A stretch of DNA of 64,000 nucleotides, taken from NCBI GenBank assembly GCA_017549505.1, contig JAFYUS010000006.1, positions 1 to 64,000 of the forward strand, given 5' to 3'. The DNA comes from Bacteroidales bacterium. GTDB taxonomy: Bacteria > Bacteroidota > Bacteroidia > Bacteroidales > UBA932. The first letter of the stretch is position 1. Each line of letters starts with the position of its first letter. Shown one piece after another: positions 25,770 to 34,584 of this stretch. A program made the translations under genes and the position numbers. The notes beneath the pieces were generated by a model. It did not search any database, had not been told where the DNA came from, and was given only the letters and a program-made list of their open reading frames with translations.

Positions 25770-28136
25770 TTATTTATGTTTATTCAACACGTCGTTTTCA
25801 GTATCTATTATTCCTGGAAGTCCTGTCACTGAACCTTTGAAGGTTGCGGTTCCTTTCTTCACTTCCTTGACGATCCTCCTGTCGACTTCATCACGTTTGT
25901 GTGATGCTCCGGCATATCTGAGGACGGCCTTGTATGCATGTGCAGGGTCTTCCTGCGGAAGACTTTCGGAAATTCTGAAAGGCTTTGCAGAAGTCTCCTC
26001 GTAGTTTCTCTGATTTGCAATGATCTTCACATAGTCTGGCCTGTCTCCCTTATGATTGCCATTCCTTACGGCAGAGGTATCATATTCATTTGAGGAGATA
26101 TGGAAATTGCCAGGTATCATGGAAGTCGTTGGCGAAACATATTTTTCCAGCCACTCTCCGTCGAGCCTGTTGGTGGCCGGCCCTGGACGGAAATAATTGC
26201 CGGTCACGTTGAACCATCCTTCCTCGCCTCCATATATGGCCTTCATATACCAGTTGTAGACGACATTGTTCACGAAATCCACTGTTCCCCTGTAATGGAG
26301 ACGGTCATCGTCCCAATAAAGACGAGGGTGGTCAAAACGCGGGTTCCTGCTGCTGTTATGAGCGAAGAGATTGTGGTGGAACGAGACATTCCTGCCGCCC
26401 CAGATACCGCCATAGCCATGTTTTCCCTTATGGTGGACAGAAGAATTCAATGCTTCCGATATGATGCACCACTGCACGGTCGCATCGGAGATGCCATAGA
26501 ACGATGCGTTTTCATCTACAGCCCAGCTCAGCGAGCAATGGTCGATGATCAGATTGCTGCAATGTCTTGCACCTAAGGCATCACCCTCGACTTCGGCAGC
26601 GGATCCGAGCCTTATGCGCAGATAACGCAGAATGACATGGTCTGCCTGTATGAAGACATTATGGTCACGGATGGTGATTCCGTTTCCCGGAGCGGTCTGG
26701 CCGAGGATGGAGATGTACGGGTTTTCAATGTTGAGAGGGGCGGTGAGACGGATATCGCCGCTGACGGCGAATGTCACGACACGCGGTCCTTCGGATTCGA
26801 CCGCGTGACGCAATGTTCCTTCGGAACCGTCGTCTGCCAATGATGTGACGACATATTCCTTTCCGCCACGGCCGCCGAGCGAGTATCTGCCGCATCCCTC
26901 AGCTCCTTCGAACGCGAGCGGCTGTCCCTCCCTTGAAGGCACCCAGTCGATGTTGTTCATGGCCTCCCATTCGAGCGATGCCCATATGAACGGTCCTACT
27001 CCCTTGCAGTCGTTGTCGATTATCGGCTCGCTGAGATAGTAGTCGAAATCTCCCTTGCGCATCTGCTTTCCGCCAAGGCCACCTACTGCGCAGCAGTCTG
27101 TCATCGAGATGGTTCCGTCAGGGTTCTCCTTGATGAAACGGTCGATGAACTTCTGATAGAGTCCCTTGATATAATCAGCATGCGAGTCATCTATATAGCC
27201 TTTTCTAAGACCTTTCAGGAAAGCATATGTGAACATGATCGAACATGTGGCTTCCTGATAGTTGCCTTTCCTCTCGGGGCAATCTAGTACCTGGTACCAC
27301 ATTCCTGTCTTCGGATCAGCCCACTTTGGAAGCACTTCAAGGAAATAGTTGAGCTGACCGATCAATGTCTTGTAACCCGGATGATCTTCAGGAAGGTAGT
27401 CCAGAACCTCGACAAGAGCGATTGCATACCAGCCGGTAGCACGACCCCATGCATGAGCCGAAAGGCCGGTCTGCGGATCGCACCAGAACATCGACTTCGA
27501 CTCGTCCCATGCGTGACGGAAGAGTCCGGTTGCGGGATCGTATGTATTTTCCGCACCTGCGACAAACTGGTGGACGATATCTGCAAAAAGCGAGTCCCTC
27601 TGCTCCTTCGGAGCGTATCTCCTTGTATACTCGGCATAGAACGGAAGGGCCATATAGAAGCCGTCAAGCCATACCTGGTTTGGATAAATCTGCTTGTGCC
27701 AGAATTCACCTGATTTGGTACGAGGCTGAGAATCAATCTGTTCACGTATCATGCGGGTCACACGGCGATAGCGCTTGTCCTGATCTCCATACATATCGTG
27801 GAGGTCGAAATAGATTCTCGCCGGGCAGATATGGTCAACATTATAATTTGACTTCTTGTAACCGAAGACTTTTCCCTTTTCTGTCGCCATGGTATCGGCC
27901 CATTCCTTTACATAGGCCACGACTTCAGGAAGGTCGTAACGGTCAGCAGCATCCATAAAGGACTTCAGCTCAAGACCTGTCGTATAGTTCCACTTGCGTA
28001 CTCCGTTTCTTCCGTCCAGGTATGTGGCGTCCGGATTCCTCTGCATCTCGGACCTTATCATACGCACGGAATACGGTTCCTGCGCGAAGGCAGAAACTGT
28101 AACCAGGAGTGCAAGGATAATATAAAGTCTCCTCAT
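25770..28136 (-). CDS. GH105-PL1 bifunctional pectin enzyme
   Basis: A 788-residue exported protein (signal ending AFAQ) with two catalytic domains. Residues about 20-405 are a GH105 unsaturated-uronyl hydrolase of the YteR type, with Asp101 in VDHICPAR and the catalytic Asp158 in VWLDGFYM. Residues about 415-780 are a PL1 pectate lyase with GGRGGKEYVVTSLADDG, SILGQTAPGNGI, IIDHCSLSWA, YGGIWGGRNVSFHHN and RNPRFDHP. The lyase creates oligomers with an unsaturated end and GH105 removes that end as a 4-deoxy keto-uronate, so the fusion couples consecutive steps. The PL1 part resembles the separate PL1 at 22443-24317 and may derive from a duplication. Probably periplasmic, since it lacks a lipobox. 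Confidence 0.92.
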   Translation of the reverse strand: MRRLYIILALLVTVSAFAQEPYSVRMIRSEMQRNPDATYLDGRNGVRKWNYTTGLELKSFMDAADRYDLPEVVAYVKEWADTMATEKGKVFGYKKSNYNVDHICPARIYFDLHDMYGDQDKRYRRVTRMIREQIDSQPRTKSGEFWHKQIYPNQVWLDGFYMALPFYAEYTRRYAPKEQRDSLFADIVHQFVAGAENTYDPATGLFRHAWDESKSMFWCDPQTGLSAHAWGRATGWYAIALVEVLDYLPEDHPGYKTLIGQLNYFLEVLPKWADPKTGMWYQVLDCPERKGNYQEATCSIMFTYAFLKGLRKGYIDDSHADYIKGLYQKFIDRFIKENPDGTISMTDCCAVGGLGGKQMRKGDFDYYLSEPIIDNDCKGVGPFIWASLEWEAMNNIDWVPSREGQPLAFEGAEGCGRYSLGGRGGKEYVVTSLADDGSEGTLRHAVESEGPRVVTFAVSGDIRLTAPLNIENPYISILGQTAPGNGITIRDHNVFIQADHVILRYLRIRLGSAAEVEGDALGARHCSNLIIDHCSLSWAVDENASFYGISDATVQWCIISEALNSSVHHKGKHGYGGIWGGRNVSFHHNLFAHNSSRNPRFDHPRLYWDDDRLHYRGTVDFVNNVVYNWYMKAIYGGEEGWFNVTGNYFRPGPATNRLDGEWLEKYVSPTTSMIPGNFHISSNEYDTSAVRNGNHKGDRPDYVKIIANQRNYEETSAKPFRISESLPQEDPAHAYKAVLRYAGASHKRDEVDRRIVKEVKKGTATFKGSVTGLPGIIDTENDVLNKHK

Positions 28137-28151
28137 AGTTCTAAAGCTTCA

Positions 28152-29837
28152 TTAAAATACCTTGAAATACCACTCTGTCTGGACATTAACGCCGTTCTTG
28201 TCCTGCTCGGCGCCGCACTTGAGGACATTTTCAGGGGTATAGTTCTTCAGGTCCTTTGCCTTGAGGGTGTGCGACCACTTTACGCGTGTTCCTTCCGCAC
28301 CGGCACCTGTATTGCCATATTCTGCATAGAAGGTCGTCTTTTCTGCGTATGGCTTGTCCCAGTTGTGCCATCCTTCAGGACGGATATGATCTCCAAGTTC
28401 GCATCCGATGAACACGGTCTTCGCGAACGATCTCCAAGGACGGCCGAGATAGACCTTTGTCGCATTTTCATTATGGATCAGACGGCAGCCGTTGAAGACA
28501 TAACCGAACTCCTCGTTCTCAGGGGTCGAGGCAGCAGTGATGTAGCTGTCTCTCTTGCTGAGGATGGTACAGTCTTCGAACCAGCATGTCGAGGCCCCGA
28601 AGATGAAGTCTGTGGTTCCTTCGATCCAGCAGTTTCTGAAATACTGTCTCTGGCCCTTTCCATATGTATATATGGTATCCTGGTTGGCTACGAAACGGCA
28701 GTTGATGAATGCTACTCTGTCTCCGTCGACTGTAATCGCACATGCCTGACCGATTTCCTTGCCTTCTCCGGCAGTGTTCTCGATAGTCAGATTTTCTGCG
28801 AGGAAGTCAGAAGCATAAAGAAAGACTGTAGATGTAGCGGAAGTGCCGAGCTCATATCCTGTAGGTCCGATCTTTCTGGCATAGTCACCCCAAGTGATCA
28901 CAGTCTTGTCAGCTGACTGACCGATGAGGTGGAGTCTCTGCTTGTTGGTAGGGATGGTGACCTTCTCCTGGTAGACTCCGTCCTTGATGTAGATAGTCGT
29001 CTCATCCTGCTTGCAGTAGTCAGGAGCAGCGTTGACAGCTTCCTGTACAGTAAAGAAGTCACCGCTTCCGTCCTTTGCCACGACAAAGTCATAATCAACT
29101 ACATGAGCCGCCAGTTCAGGAATTATCTTCACGATCTCCGGAAGGAGAAGATTGACGATCTTGCGTGCACCTGCAGCATTTGTGTGTGTATTGTCCTGAA
29201 GACCTTTCGGATGCTTGGGATTTGTTCCCTCCGGAAGCCACATGTAGTATTTCCTTGTCGCCTCGTCTCCAAGGGAGATGAGCCACTGCTGGGTAATCGC
29301 GTTCGCATCGATTATCGGAAGTCCGTATTCTGCAGCTACCTGCTTTACCGCATCAGGATAGTCTCCATGACAGTTTGTCTTGAGGTTGCCCTTGTCGTCG
29401 AACCATCTGCGTGAAACAGGAGTGAAGAGTACAGGCTTTGCTCCTACGCTGAGCGCATGGTCCACGAAAAGGCGGATATTGTCCTGATATGCACCGTATG
29501 CTGCGGCATAACGTGTCGTATCTGATTCCTTTGCATCGTTATGGCCGAACTGGATGAAGAGGTACTCCCCTTTCTTGAGGTCCTTCTTCACGCGGTCCCA
29601 TATTCCCAAGGTCTGCACGCTCTTTGTGCTCCGGCCGTTCTGGGCATAGTTTGCAACCACTACATTTGTATCCACATGGGACTTGAGTCTCTGTCCCCAT
29701 CCTCTCTCCGGATTCTCGTACGAGAGATCCTTGTCCGCCATGGTGGAATCACCCATGAGACGGAGGACTATCTTTTCCTGAGCAGCTGCCGATGCAGCCA
29801 TGAGAAGGGCCAGAGCCCATATTGCAAGTCTTTTCAT
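28152..29837 (-). CDS. CE12-CE8 double pectin esterase
   Basis: A 561-residue exported protein (signal ending AAAQ). Residues about 22-245 form an SGNH/CE12 esterase of the rhamnogalacturonan acetylesterase type: GDST with nucleophile Ser31, FGHND, and the DNTHT Asp-His pair. Residues about 252-560 form a CE8 pectin methylesterase with QACAITV, ANQDTIYTY, GTTDFIFG and YLGRPW, which contain the expected Gln, Asp, Asp and Arg residues. It would strip acetyl and methyl groups that block lyases and polygalacturonase. The start codon overlaps the stop of the GH28 gene (TAATG at 29835-29839). Confidence 0.93.
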   Translation of the reverse strand: MKRLAIWALALLMAASAAAQEKIVLRLMGDSTMADKDLSYENPERGWGQRLKSHVDTNVVVANYAQNGRSTKSVQTLGIWDRVKKDLKKGEYLFIQFGHNDAKESDTTRYAAAYGAYQDNIRLFVDHALSVGAKPVLFTPVSRRWFDDKGNLKTNCHGDYPDAVKQVAAEYGLPIIDANAITQQWLISLGDEATRKYYMWLPEGTNPKHPKGLQDNTHTNAAGARKIVNLLLPEIVKIIPELAAHVVDYDFVVAKDGSGDFFTVQEAVNAAPDYCKQDETTIYIKDGVYQEKVTIPTNKQRLHLIGQSADKTVITWGDYARKIGPTGYELGTSATSTVFLYASDFLAENLTIENTAGEGKEIGQACAITVDGDRVAFINCRFVANQDTIYTYGKGQRQYFRNCWIEGTTDFIFGASTCWFEDCTILSKRDSYITAASTPENEEFGYVFNGCRLIHNENATKVYLGRPWRSFAKTVFIGCELGDHIRPEGWHNWDKPYAEKTTFYAEYGNTGAGAEGTRVKWSHTLKAKDLKNYTPENVLKCGAEQDKNGVNVQTEWYFKVF

Positions 29838-31438
29838 TACTCTACTCTAAGATTATGTGAATTATGTACGAATACTTCAGGAGCTTCCTTTCCTGAAGCA
29901 TCAGAGCAGTCGTCTATAACTACGTTATGGCAGTTTGCCACACTGTATCCTGCGCCTTCCGCCTGAGTTATCTTCACGTTCTTGAGGACTACACCGTTCG
30001 AATAACGGAGGTCAGCGCCCTTTTCAGAAACGATCTCGCAGTCTTCCACTACGATATTCTCGATGTTCTTCTCAGGTATTCCGTTGAAATACATCGCTCT
30101 GGCAGCTCCGGAGCAGACTACATCCTTGATGAAGATATCCTTGAACTGAGGGGTTGTCTCGTCTGCAGGCACGTATTCAACATCGAAAGGAGATGCTCCT
30201 TCTGCAGCAGCCTCAACAGCTGACTTGCCGCCATAATGGAGGTCGAAGAGGAGCGGTTCTGTAGGTATGTTCATCATGACGATGTCTTCGATGTAGATAT
30301 CTTCAACCACACCTCCGCGTCCGCGGCAGCTCTTGAAACGGAGACCAACGTCGGTTCCGAGGAAACGGCAGTTTGTAACCTTGATATTCTGCACTCCACC
30401 CGACATCTCGCTTCCTACAACGAATCCGCCATGACCATGGAATACTATGCAGTTGTCCACTATGAGGTTACGGCAAGGTCTTGCCCTTCTGCGGCCGTCC
30501 TCATTCTTTCCTGACTTGATGCAGATCGCATCGTCGCCTACGTCAAAGCTTGAGTTTATGACCAGGACATTCTCGCATGAGTCCACATCCAGTCCGTCAC
30601 CGTTCTGCGAATACCATGGGTTACGCACGGTCACATTGTTGATTATCACGTTCTTGCACATCAGAGGATGGATATTCCAGCAAGGAGAGTTCTGGAAGAG
30701 ACAGTCTTCCATCAATACATTCTCACAGTCCTTGAAGCTTATCATCACAGGGCGGAGATATGTCTTTACACTGTTCCACTCCTCTTCTGTAGTCAGTCCC
30801 TGCGGCACATTGAAGGCATCGCTCACGACCGCACCGCGGAAAGAGCTTGAATCCGGATACCAGAGGTCACCCTTTGCATTTGTGAATCCGCCGCTCTTGA
30901 GCAGTTCCTTCCACTGGGATGGAGATATCTTTGATTTCTTGACCTGTCTCCATGAATCTCCGTTACCGTCGATGGTACCACCGCCTGTTATGGCGATGTT
31001 CTTCGCTCCGACAGCATTGATCGGTGATATGCATCGTTTTGTATCAAGACCTTCGAAGACAGTCTCGACGATAGGATAGAGGTCTCTGTCTGTTGAGAAA
31101 AGGAGAACCGCATCCGGTCTGATATGAAGGTCGATGTTATCCTTCATGGTGATAGGACCGGTAAGCCATACACCAGTAGGGACAACAAGACGTCCGCCAC
31201 CGAGTCCGCTCAAGGTCTCGATTGCCTTTGCAAACGCCTCTGAGTTGAGGGTCACGCCGTCACCTACTCCGCCGAAATCACGGATATCGATCTCTCGCGC
31301 TGGAATCTGAGGACGCTGAACCTTTTCCATTTCAAAAGGAAGGTCTTCGTAGAGATATGCGAATTCATAGTCTGAGCCACATGAGGCGAACATCAAGACT
31401 GCGATCAAGCCGGTGGCAATTCTGTTCAGGATATTCAT
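29837..31438 (-). CDS. Polygalacturonase lipoprotein, GH28
   Basis: A 533-residue lipoprotein (signal ending MFASC). It has the GH28 start DIRDFGGVGDGVT and all catalytic motifs in order: NGDGLDVDS, DVGDDAICIKSG, GHGGFVVGSE and RFKS. It hydrolyses alpha-1,4-galacturonan and would release saturated galacturonate, which enters the UxaC-UxaB-UxaA route. It lies 22 bases behind uxaA and overlaps the next gene by one base. Confidence 0.95.
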   Translation of the reverse strand: MNILNRIATGLIAVLMFASCGSDYEFAYLYEDLPFEMEKVQRPQIPAREIDIRDFGGVGDGVTLNSEAFAKAIETLSGLGGGRLVVPTGVWLTGPITMKDNIDLHIRPDAVLLFSTDRDLYPIVETVFEGLDTKRCISPINAVGAKNIAITGGGTIDGNGDSWRQVKKSKISPSQWKELLKSGGFTNAKGDLWYPDSSSFRGAVVSDAFNVPQGLTTEEEWNSVKTYLRPVMISFKDCENVLMEDCLFQNSPCWNIHPLMCKNVIINNVTVRNPWYSQNGDGLDVDSCENVLVINSSFDVGDDAICIKSGKNEDGRRRARPCRNLIVDNCIVFHGHGGFVVGSEMSGGVQNIKVTNCRFLGTDVGLRFKSCRGRGGVVEDIYIEDIVMMNIPTEPLLFDLHYGGKSAVEAAAEGASPFDVEYVPADETTPQFKDIFIKDVVCSGAARAMYFNGIPEKNIENIVVEDCEIVSEKGADLRYSNGVVLKNVKITQAEGAGYSVANCHNVVIDDCSDASGKEAPEVFVHNSHNLRVE

Positions 31439-31460
31439 GGTCGGTTCTGGTTTTGGGTTA

Positions 31461-32951
31461 TTAAAGTGTCACTCCTGACTTGAAGATGGCGATTTCGCTG
31501 TATCCGGACTTCTCGTTGTTGACAGGGGTTCCTGAAGCAACTCCGATCACGAAATCGATGAAAGCCTTGTCAACTTCTTCTGCCGGGGTGCCGTCTACTA
31601 TCACTCCTGCGTTGAAGTCGATCCATAAAGGCTTGTTGGCCGCCAGGGTACTGTTGGTGGATATCTTGGCTGTCGGCACGAAAGTTCCGAACGGAGTACC
31701 GCGACCTGTTGTGAATAGGACAATCTGACAGCCTGCTGCCGCAAGGGCTGTAGATGCAACCAGGTCATTGCCCGGAGCGCTGAGCAGGTTGAGTCCTTTT
31801 GTCTTCAGTCTCTCGCCATAAAGAAGCACGTCACGGACGATAGAGTTGCCTGACTTCTGGGTACATCCGAGGGACTTCTCCTCGAGAGTCGAAATACCTC
31901 CTGCCTTGTTGCCAGGCGAAGGGTTTTCATATACCGGCTGGTCGTTCTTCATGAAATAGGCCTTGAAGTCATTGATAAGACGGACAGTCCTGTCGAAGGT
32001 CTGCTCATCCTGACAACGTGCCATAAGTATCGTCTCGGCGCCGAACATTTCAGGTACCTCTGTCAGCACTGTAGTTCCTCCCTGAGAAACGATCCAGTCA
32101 GAGAAACGTCCGAGGAGAGGGTTGGCTGTGATGCCTGAGAATCCGTCAGATCCTCCGCACTTGAGTCCCACCTTCAGTTCGCTTACCGGAATATCTTCAC
32201 GTCTGTCATCCCTGGCAGCCGCAGCTATTTCACGGAGAAGTCCAAGTCCATGCTCCACCTCGTCACCTTCGATCTTCTGGGATTCCATGAACTTGACTCT
32301 GGTCTCGTCCACTTCGCCTACCAGTTCTCTGAATGCGCCGAGCTGGTTGTTCTCGCAACCGAGGGCAACCACCAGCACACCTGCTGCATTCGGATGATGT
32401 ACCATGTCCGCCAGGATATTCCTTGTGTTCTCATGGTCTCCTCCGAGCTGCGAACAGCCGTAGTTATGAGGGAATGCGATGACCTTTTCGATCGAAGGAT
32501 AGTTCTGAAGCTCCTTCTCGAAGAGCTTCTGGATATTCTGGGCAACGCCGTTCACGCATCCTACTGTCGGGATGATCCAGAGCTCGTTGCGGACGCCGGC
32601 ACGGCCGTCCTTTCTTCTGTAACCCTTGAAGAATGCCTTCTCGGCAGCCGGCGCGATCTCGGTAAGATCCGGCTGATATGAGTATTCGAGAAGACCTTCA
32701 AGATTGGTCTTGAGGTTGGTGTGGTCGATGACTCCACCCTTCGCAACCGGAGAGAGAAGATGGCCTATCGGGAAGCCGTACTTCACGACATCAGCTCCTT
32801 CAGCGAGGTCCTCGAGTGCCACTTTATGGCCTGCCGGAACAGGGTTCTGAGTACATATATTTACACCATCGATGTCGAAGCTGGCACCAGCTTCGACATC
32901 ATGTATAGCGACGGCGACATTGTCCGCCGTGTTTATCCTTATGAAATCCAT
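31461..32951 (-). CDS. uxaA: Altronate dehydratase
   Basis: A 496-residue cytoplasmic enzyme that dehydrates D-altronate to 2-keto-3-deoxygluconate. It has an N-terminal SAF-type domain (about 1-95, with DIDGVNICTQNPVPAGHKVA) and the large catalytic part with FPHNYGCSQLGGDH, LGCENNQ, LKCGGSDGFSG and TTGRGTPFG, all typical of UxaA. It starts 3 bases after the stop of uxaB and leads into the GH28 gene. Confidence 0.95.
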   Translation of the reverse strand: MDFIRINTADNVAVAIHDVEAGASFDIDGVNICTQNPVPAGHKVALEDLAEGADVVKYGFPIGHLLSPVAKGGVIDHTNLKTNLEGLLEYSYQPDLTEIAPAAEKAFFKGYRRKDGRAGVRNELWIIPTVGCVNGVAQNIQKLFEKELQNYPSIEKVIAFPHNYGCSQLGGDHENTRNILADMVHHPNAAGVLVVALGCENNQLGAFRELVGEVDETRVKFMESQKIEGDEVEHGLGLLREIAAAARDDRREDIPVSELKVGLKCGGSDGFSGITANPLLGRFSDWIVSQGGTTVLTEVPEMFGAETILMARCQDEQTFDRTVRLINDFKAYFMKNDQPVYENPSPGNKAGGISTLEEKSLGCTQKSGNSIVRDVLLYGERLKTKGLNLLSAPGNDLVASTALAAAGCQIVLFTTGRGTPFGTFVPTAKISTNSTLAANKPLWIDFNAGVIVDGTPAEEVDKAFIDFVIGVASGTPVNNEKSGYSEIAIFKSGVTL

Positions 32952-32954
32952 AGG

Positions 32955-34394
32955 CTATGAGATTACAGTTTTCACAGCTGCACGCATTCCTTCCTTCTGG
33001 ATAAGGTCGAGGTCAGCTGCAACAAGGTCGGTCAGTCCAGGAATCTGGTTGAGGTCTTCTCCCCAGATGAATTCCGCAGCGAGGACTCCTTCAGCGACCT
33101 TGCGGACATCGCCGCCTGCCCAGAGTTCCTTGAGGAGGTTCATGATGGCCGCATCGTCGTTAGGTACGATCTCGACATCTCCCCTCTTTCCTCCCTTGTA
33201 GTATGTGATTATCGCAGCGAGTCCGAGAACAAGTCCCTTAGGGAGTTCGCCCTTGCGCTCAAGGTATGTCTTCAGACCAGGAAGGTCTCTTGTCTTGTAT
33301 TTAGGGAACGAGTTGAGCATGATGCTTGTCACGAAATGCTTCACGTATGGATTGACGAAACGCTCGACTACCGAATCAGCGAATGCCTCGAGCTCAGGCT
33401 TAGGAAGGTTGAGAGTTTCGAGAAGCTCCTCATACATAACCTTGCGGACAAACCTGCCGACTTCCGGATCCTCGACGCACTCCTTGACTGTATCAAGTCC
33501 TGAAAGATAACCGACAGGAGAGAGAACCGTGTGAGGACCGTTGAGGAGAGTAACCTTTCTTTCGTGGTATGGAGCCTCGCTAGGTACGAAGAGGACGTTG
33601 AGTCCCGCCTTGTCTGCAGGGAATTCTGCAGCTACAGATTCCGGAGCTTCGATAACCCAGAGATGGAAGATTTCACCCTTTACCACGAGGTTGTCCTTGA
33701 AGCCTATGCGCTCATGGATCTGACCGATAGTATCTTTAGGATATCCGGGAACGATACGGTCAACAAGAGTGCAGTATACTCCACAAGCCTGCTCGAACCA
33801 TGTCTTGAAGTCTTCTCCGAGGTTCCAGAGTTCGATATACTGATAGATGCACTTCTTTAGTTCCTTTCCGTTAAGGAAGATAAGCTCGCAAGGGAGGATG
33901 ATGAATCCCTTTGTCATGTCACCGCCGAAATGCTGATATCTGCGGTACAGGAGCTGGGTGAGCTTGCCGGGGTATGAAGATGCCGGCTTGTCTTCGAGCT
34001 TGCATGAAGGATCGAATGCGATACCGGCTTCCGTAGTATTCGAGATCACGAAACGGATTTCAGGATTCTCGGCGAGGGCCATGAACTCCTCGTTCTGAGT
34101 ATAAGGATTGAGACCACCGTTGATCACGTCGATCATCTCGATGGAGTCTACAGGCTGACCCTTGTCGATACCCTGGAGGTTCACATGATACAGTCCGTCC
34201 TGTGCATTGAGCATGTCGACCATACCTCTGTCGATAGGCTGGACTACAACCACTCCCGCATTGAAGTCAGTCGCCTTGTTTGTATTCCAGATGATCCAAT
34301 CTACGAATGCACGGAGGAAGTTACCTTCTCCGAACTGAATGACCTTTGTAGGGTACTTTGCGGCCTGGGCCGTCTGTCTGTTGAGCTCTTTCAT
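32955..34394 (-). CDS. uxaB: Tagaturonate reductase
   Basis: A 479-residue NAD-dependent dehydrogenase of the mannitol dehydrogenase family that reduces D-tagaturonate to D-altronate. The N-terminal FGEGNFLRAFVDWII, the STTEAGI-type segment (SNTTEAGIAFDPSC) and LLNGPHTVLSPVGYLSGLDTVKECVEDP are characteristic of UxaB. It is the first gene of the long minus-strand run and lies divergent from the AraC-type regulator, with a -7 box 38 bases upstream of its start. Confidence 0.95.
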   Translation of the reverse strand: MKELNRQTAQAAKYPTKVIQFGEGNFLRAFVDWIIWNTNKATDFNAGVVVVQPIDRGMVDMLNAQDGLYHVNLQGIDKGQPVDSIEMIDVINGGLNPYTQNEEFMALAENPEIRFVISNTTEAGIAFDPSCKLEDKPASSYPGKLTQLLYRRYQHFGGDMTKGFIILPCELIFLNGKELKKCIYQYIELWNLGEDFKTWFEQACGVYCTLVDRIVPGYPKDTIGQIHERIGFKDNLVVKGEIFHLWVIEAPESVAAEFPADKAGLNVLFVPSEAPYHERKVTLLNGPHTVLSPVGYLSGLDTVKECVEDPEVGRFVRKVMYEELLETLNLPKPELEAFADSVVERFVNPYVKHFVTSIMLNSFPKYKTRDLPGLKTYLERKGELPKGLVLGLAAIITYYKGGKRGDVEIVPNDDAAIMNLLKELWAGGDVRKVAEGVLAAEFIWGEDLNQIPGLTDLVAADLDLIQKEGMRAAVKTVIS

Positions 34395-34431
34395 ATGAGT
34401 CGCCGGTTTAGTGTTATTAAAGTTCTTTTTG

Positions 34432-34439
34432 CAAATTTA
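34432..34439 (-). promoter_or_regulatory. Promoter -7 element for the uxaB-led operon
   Basis: TAAATTTG on the minus strand, 38 bases before the uxaB ATG. No TTTG lies at the ideal distance upstream, which is consistent with a promoter that depends on an activator. It is the only good candidate start for the run of genes from 34394 down to 8874. Confidence 0.6.
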
Positions 34440-34468
34440 AGATTATAAGGGGGATATGTCCTTATTGT

Positions 34469-34580
34469 AAACGAAAACGAATCTTATAAAACGAAAATAT
34501 TACTCATTTTTATATTGTTATTTATATATTTTACCTAATTTAGCAGTCATAACCGCTGACAGAACAACACTTAAACGAAA
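34469..34580. promoter_or_regulatory. AAACGAAA repeats, candidate operator of the XylR-like regulator
   Basis: AAACGAAAA occurs at 34469-34477 and 34489-34497, exactly 20 bases (about two helical turns) apart, and AAACGAAA recurs at 34573-34580 just before the regulator ATG. The spaced direct repeats lie 30-65 bases upstream of the uxaB -7 box on its far side, the usual layout for activation by an AraC-family protein. The third copy could serve autoregulation. Assignment is inference from pattern and position. Confidence 0.55.
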
Positions 34581-34584
34581 TTCG

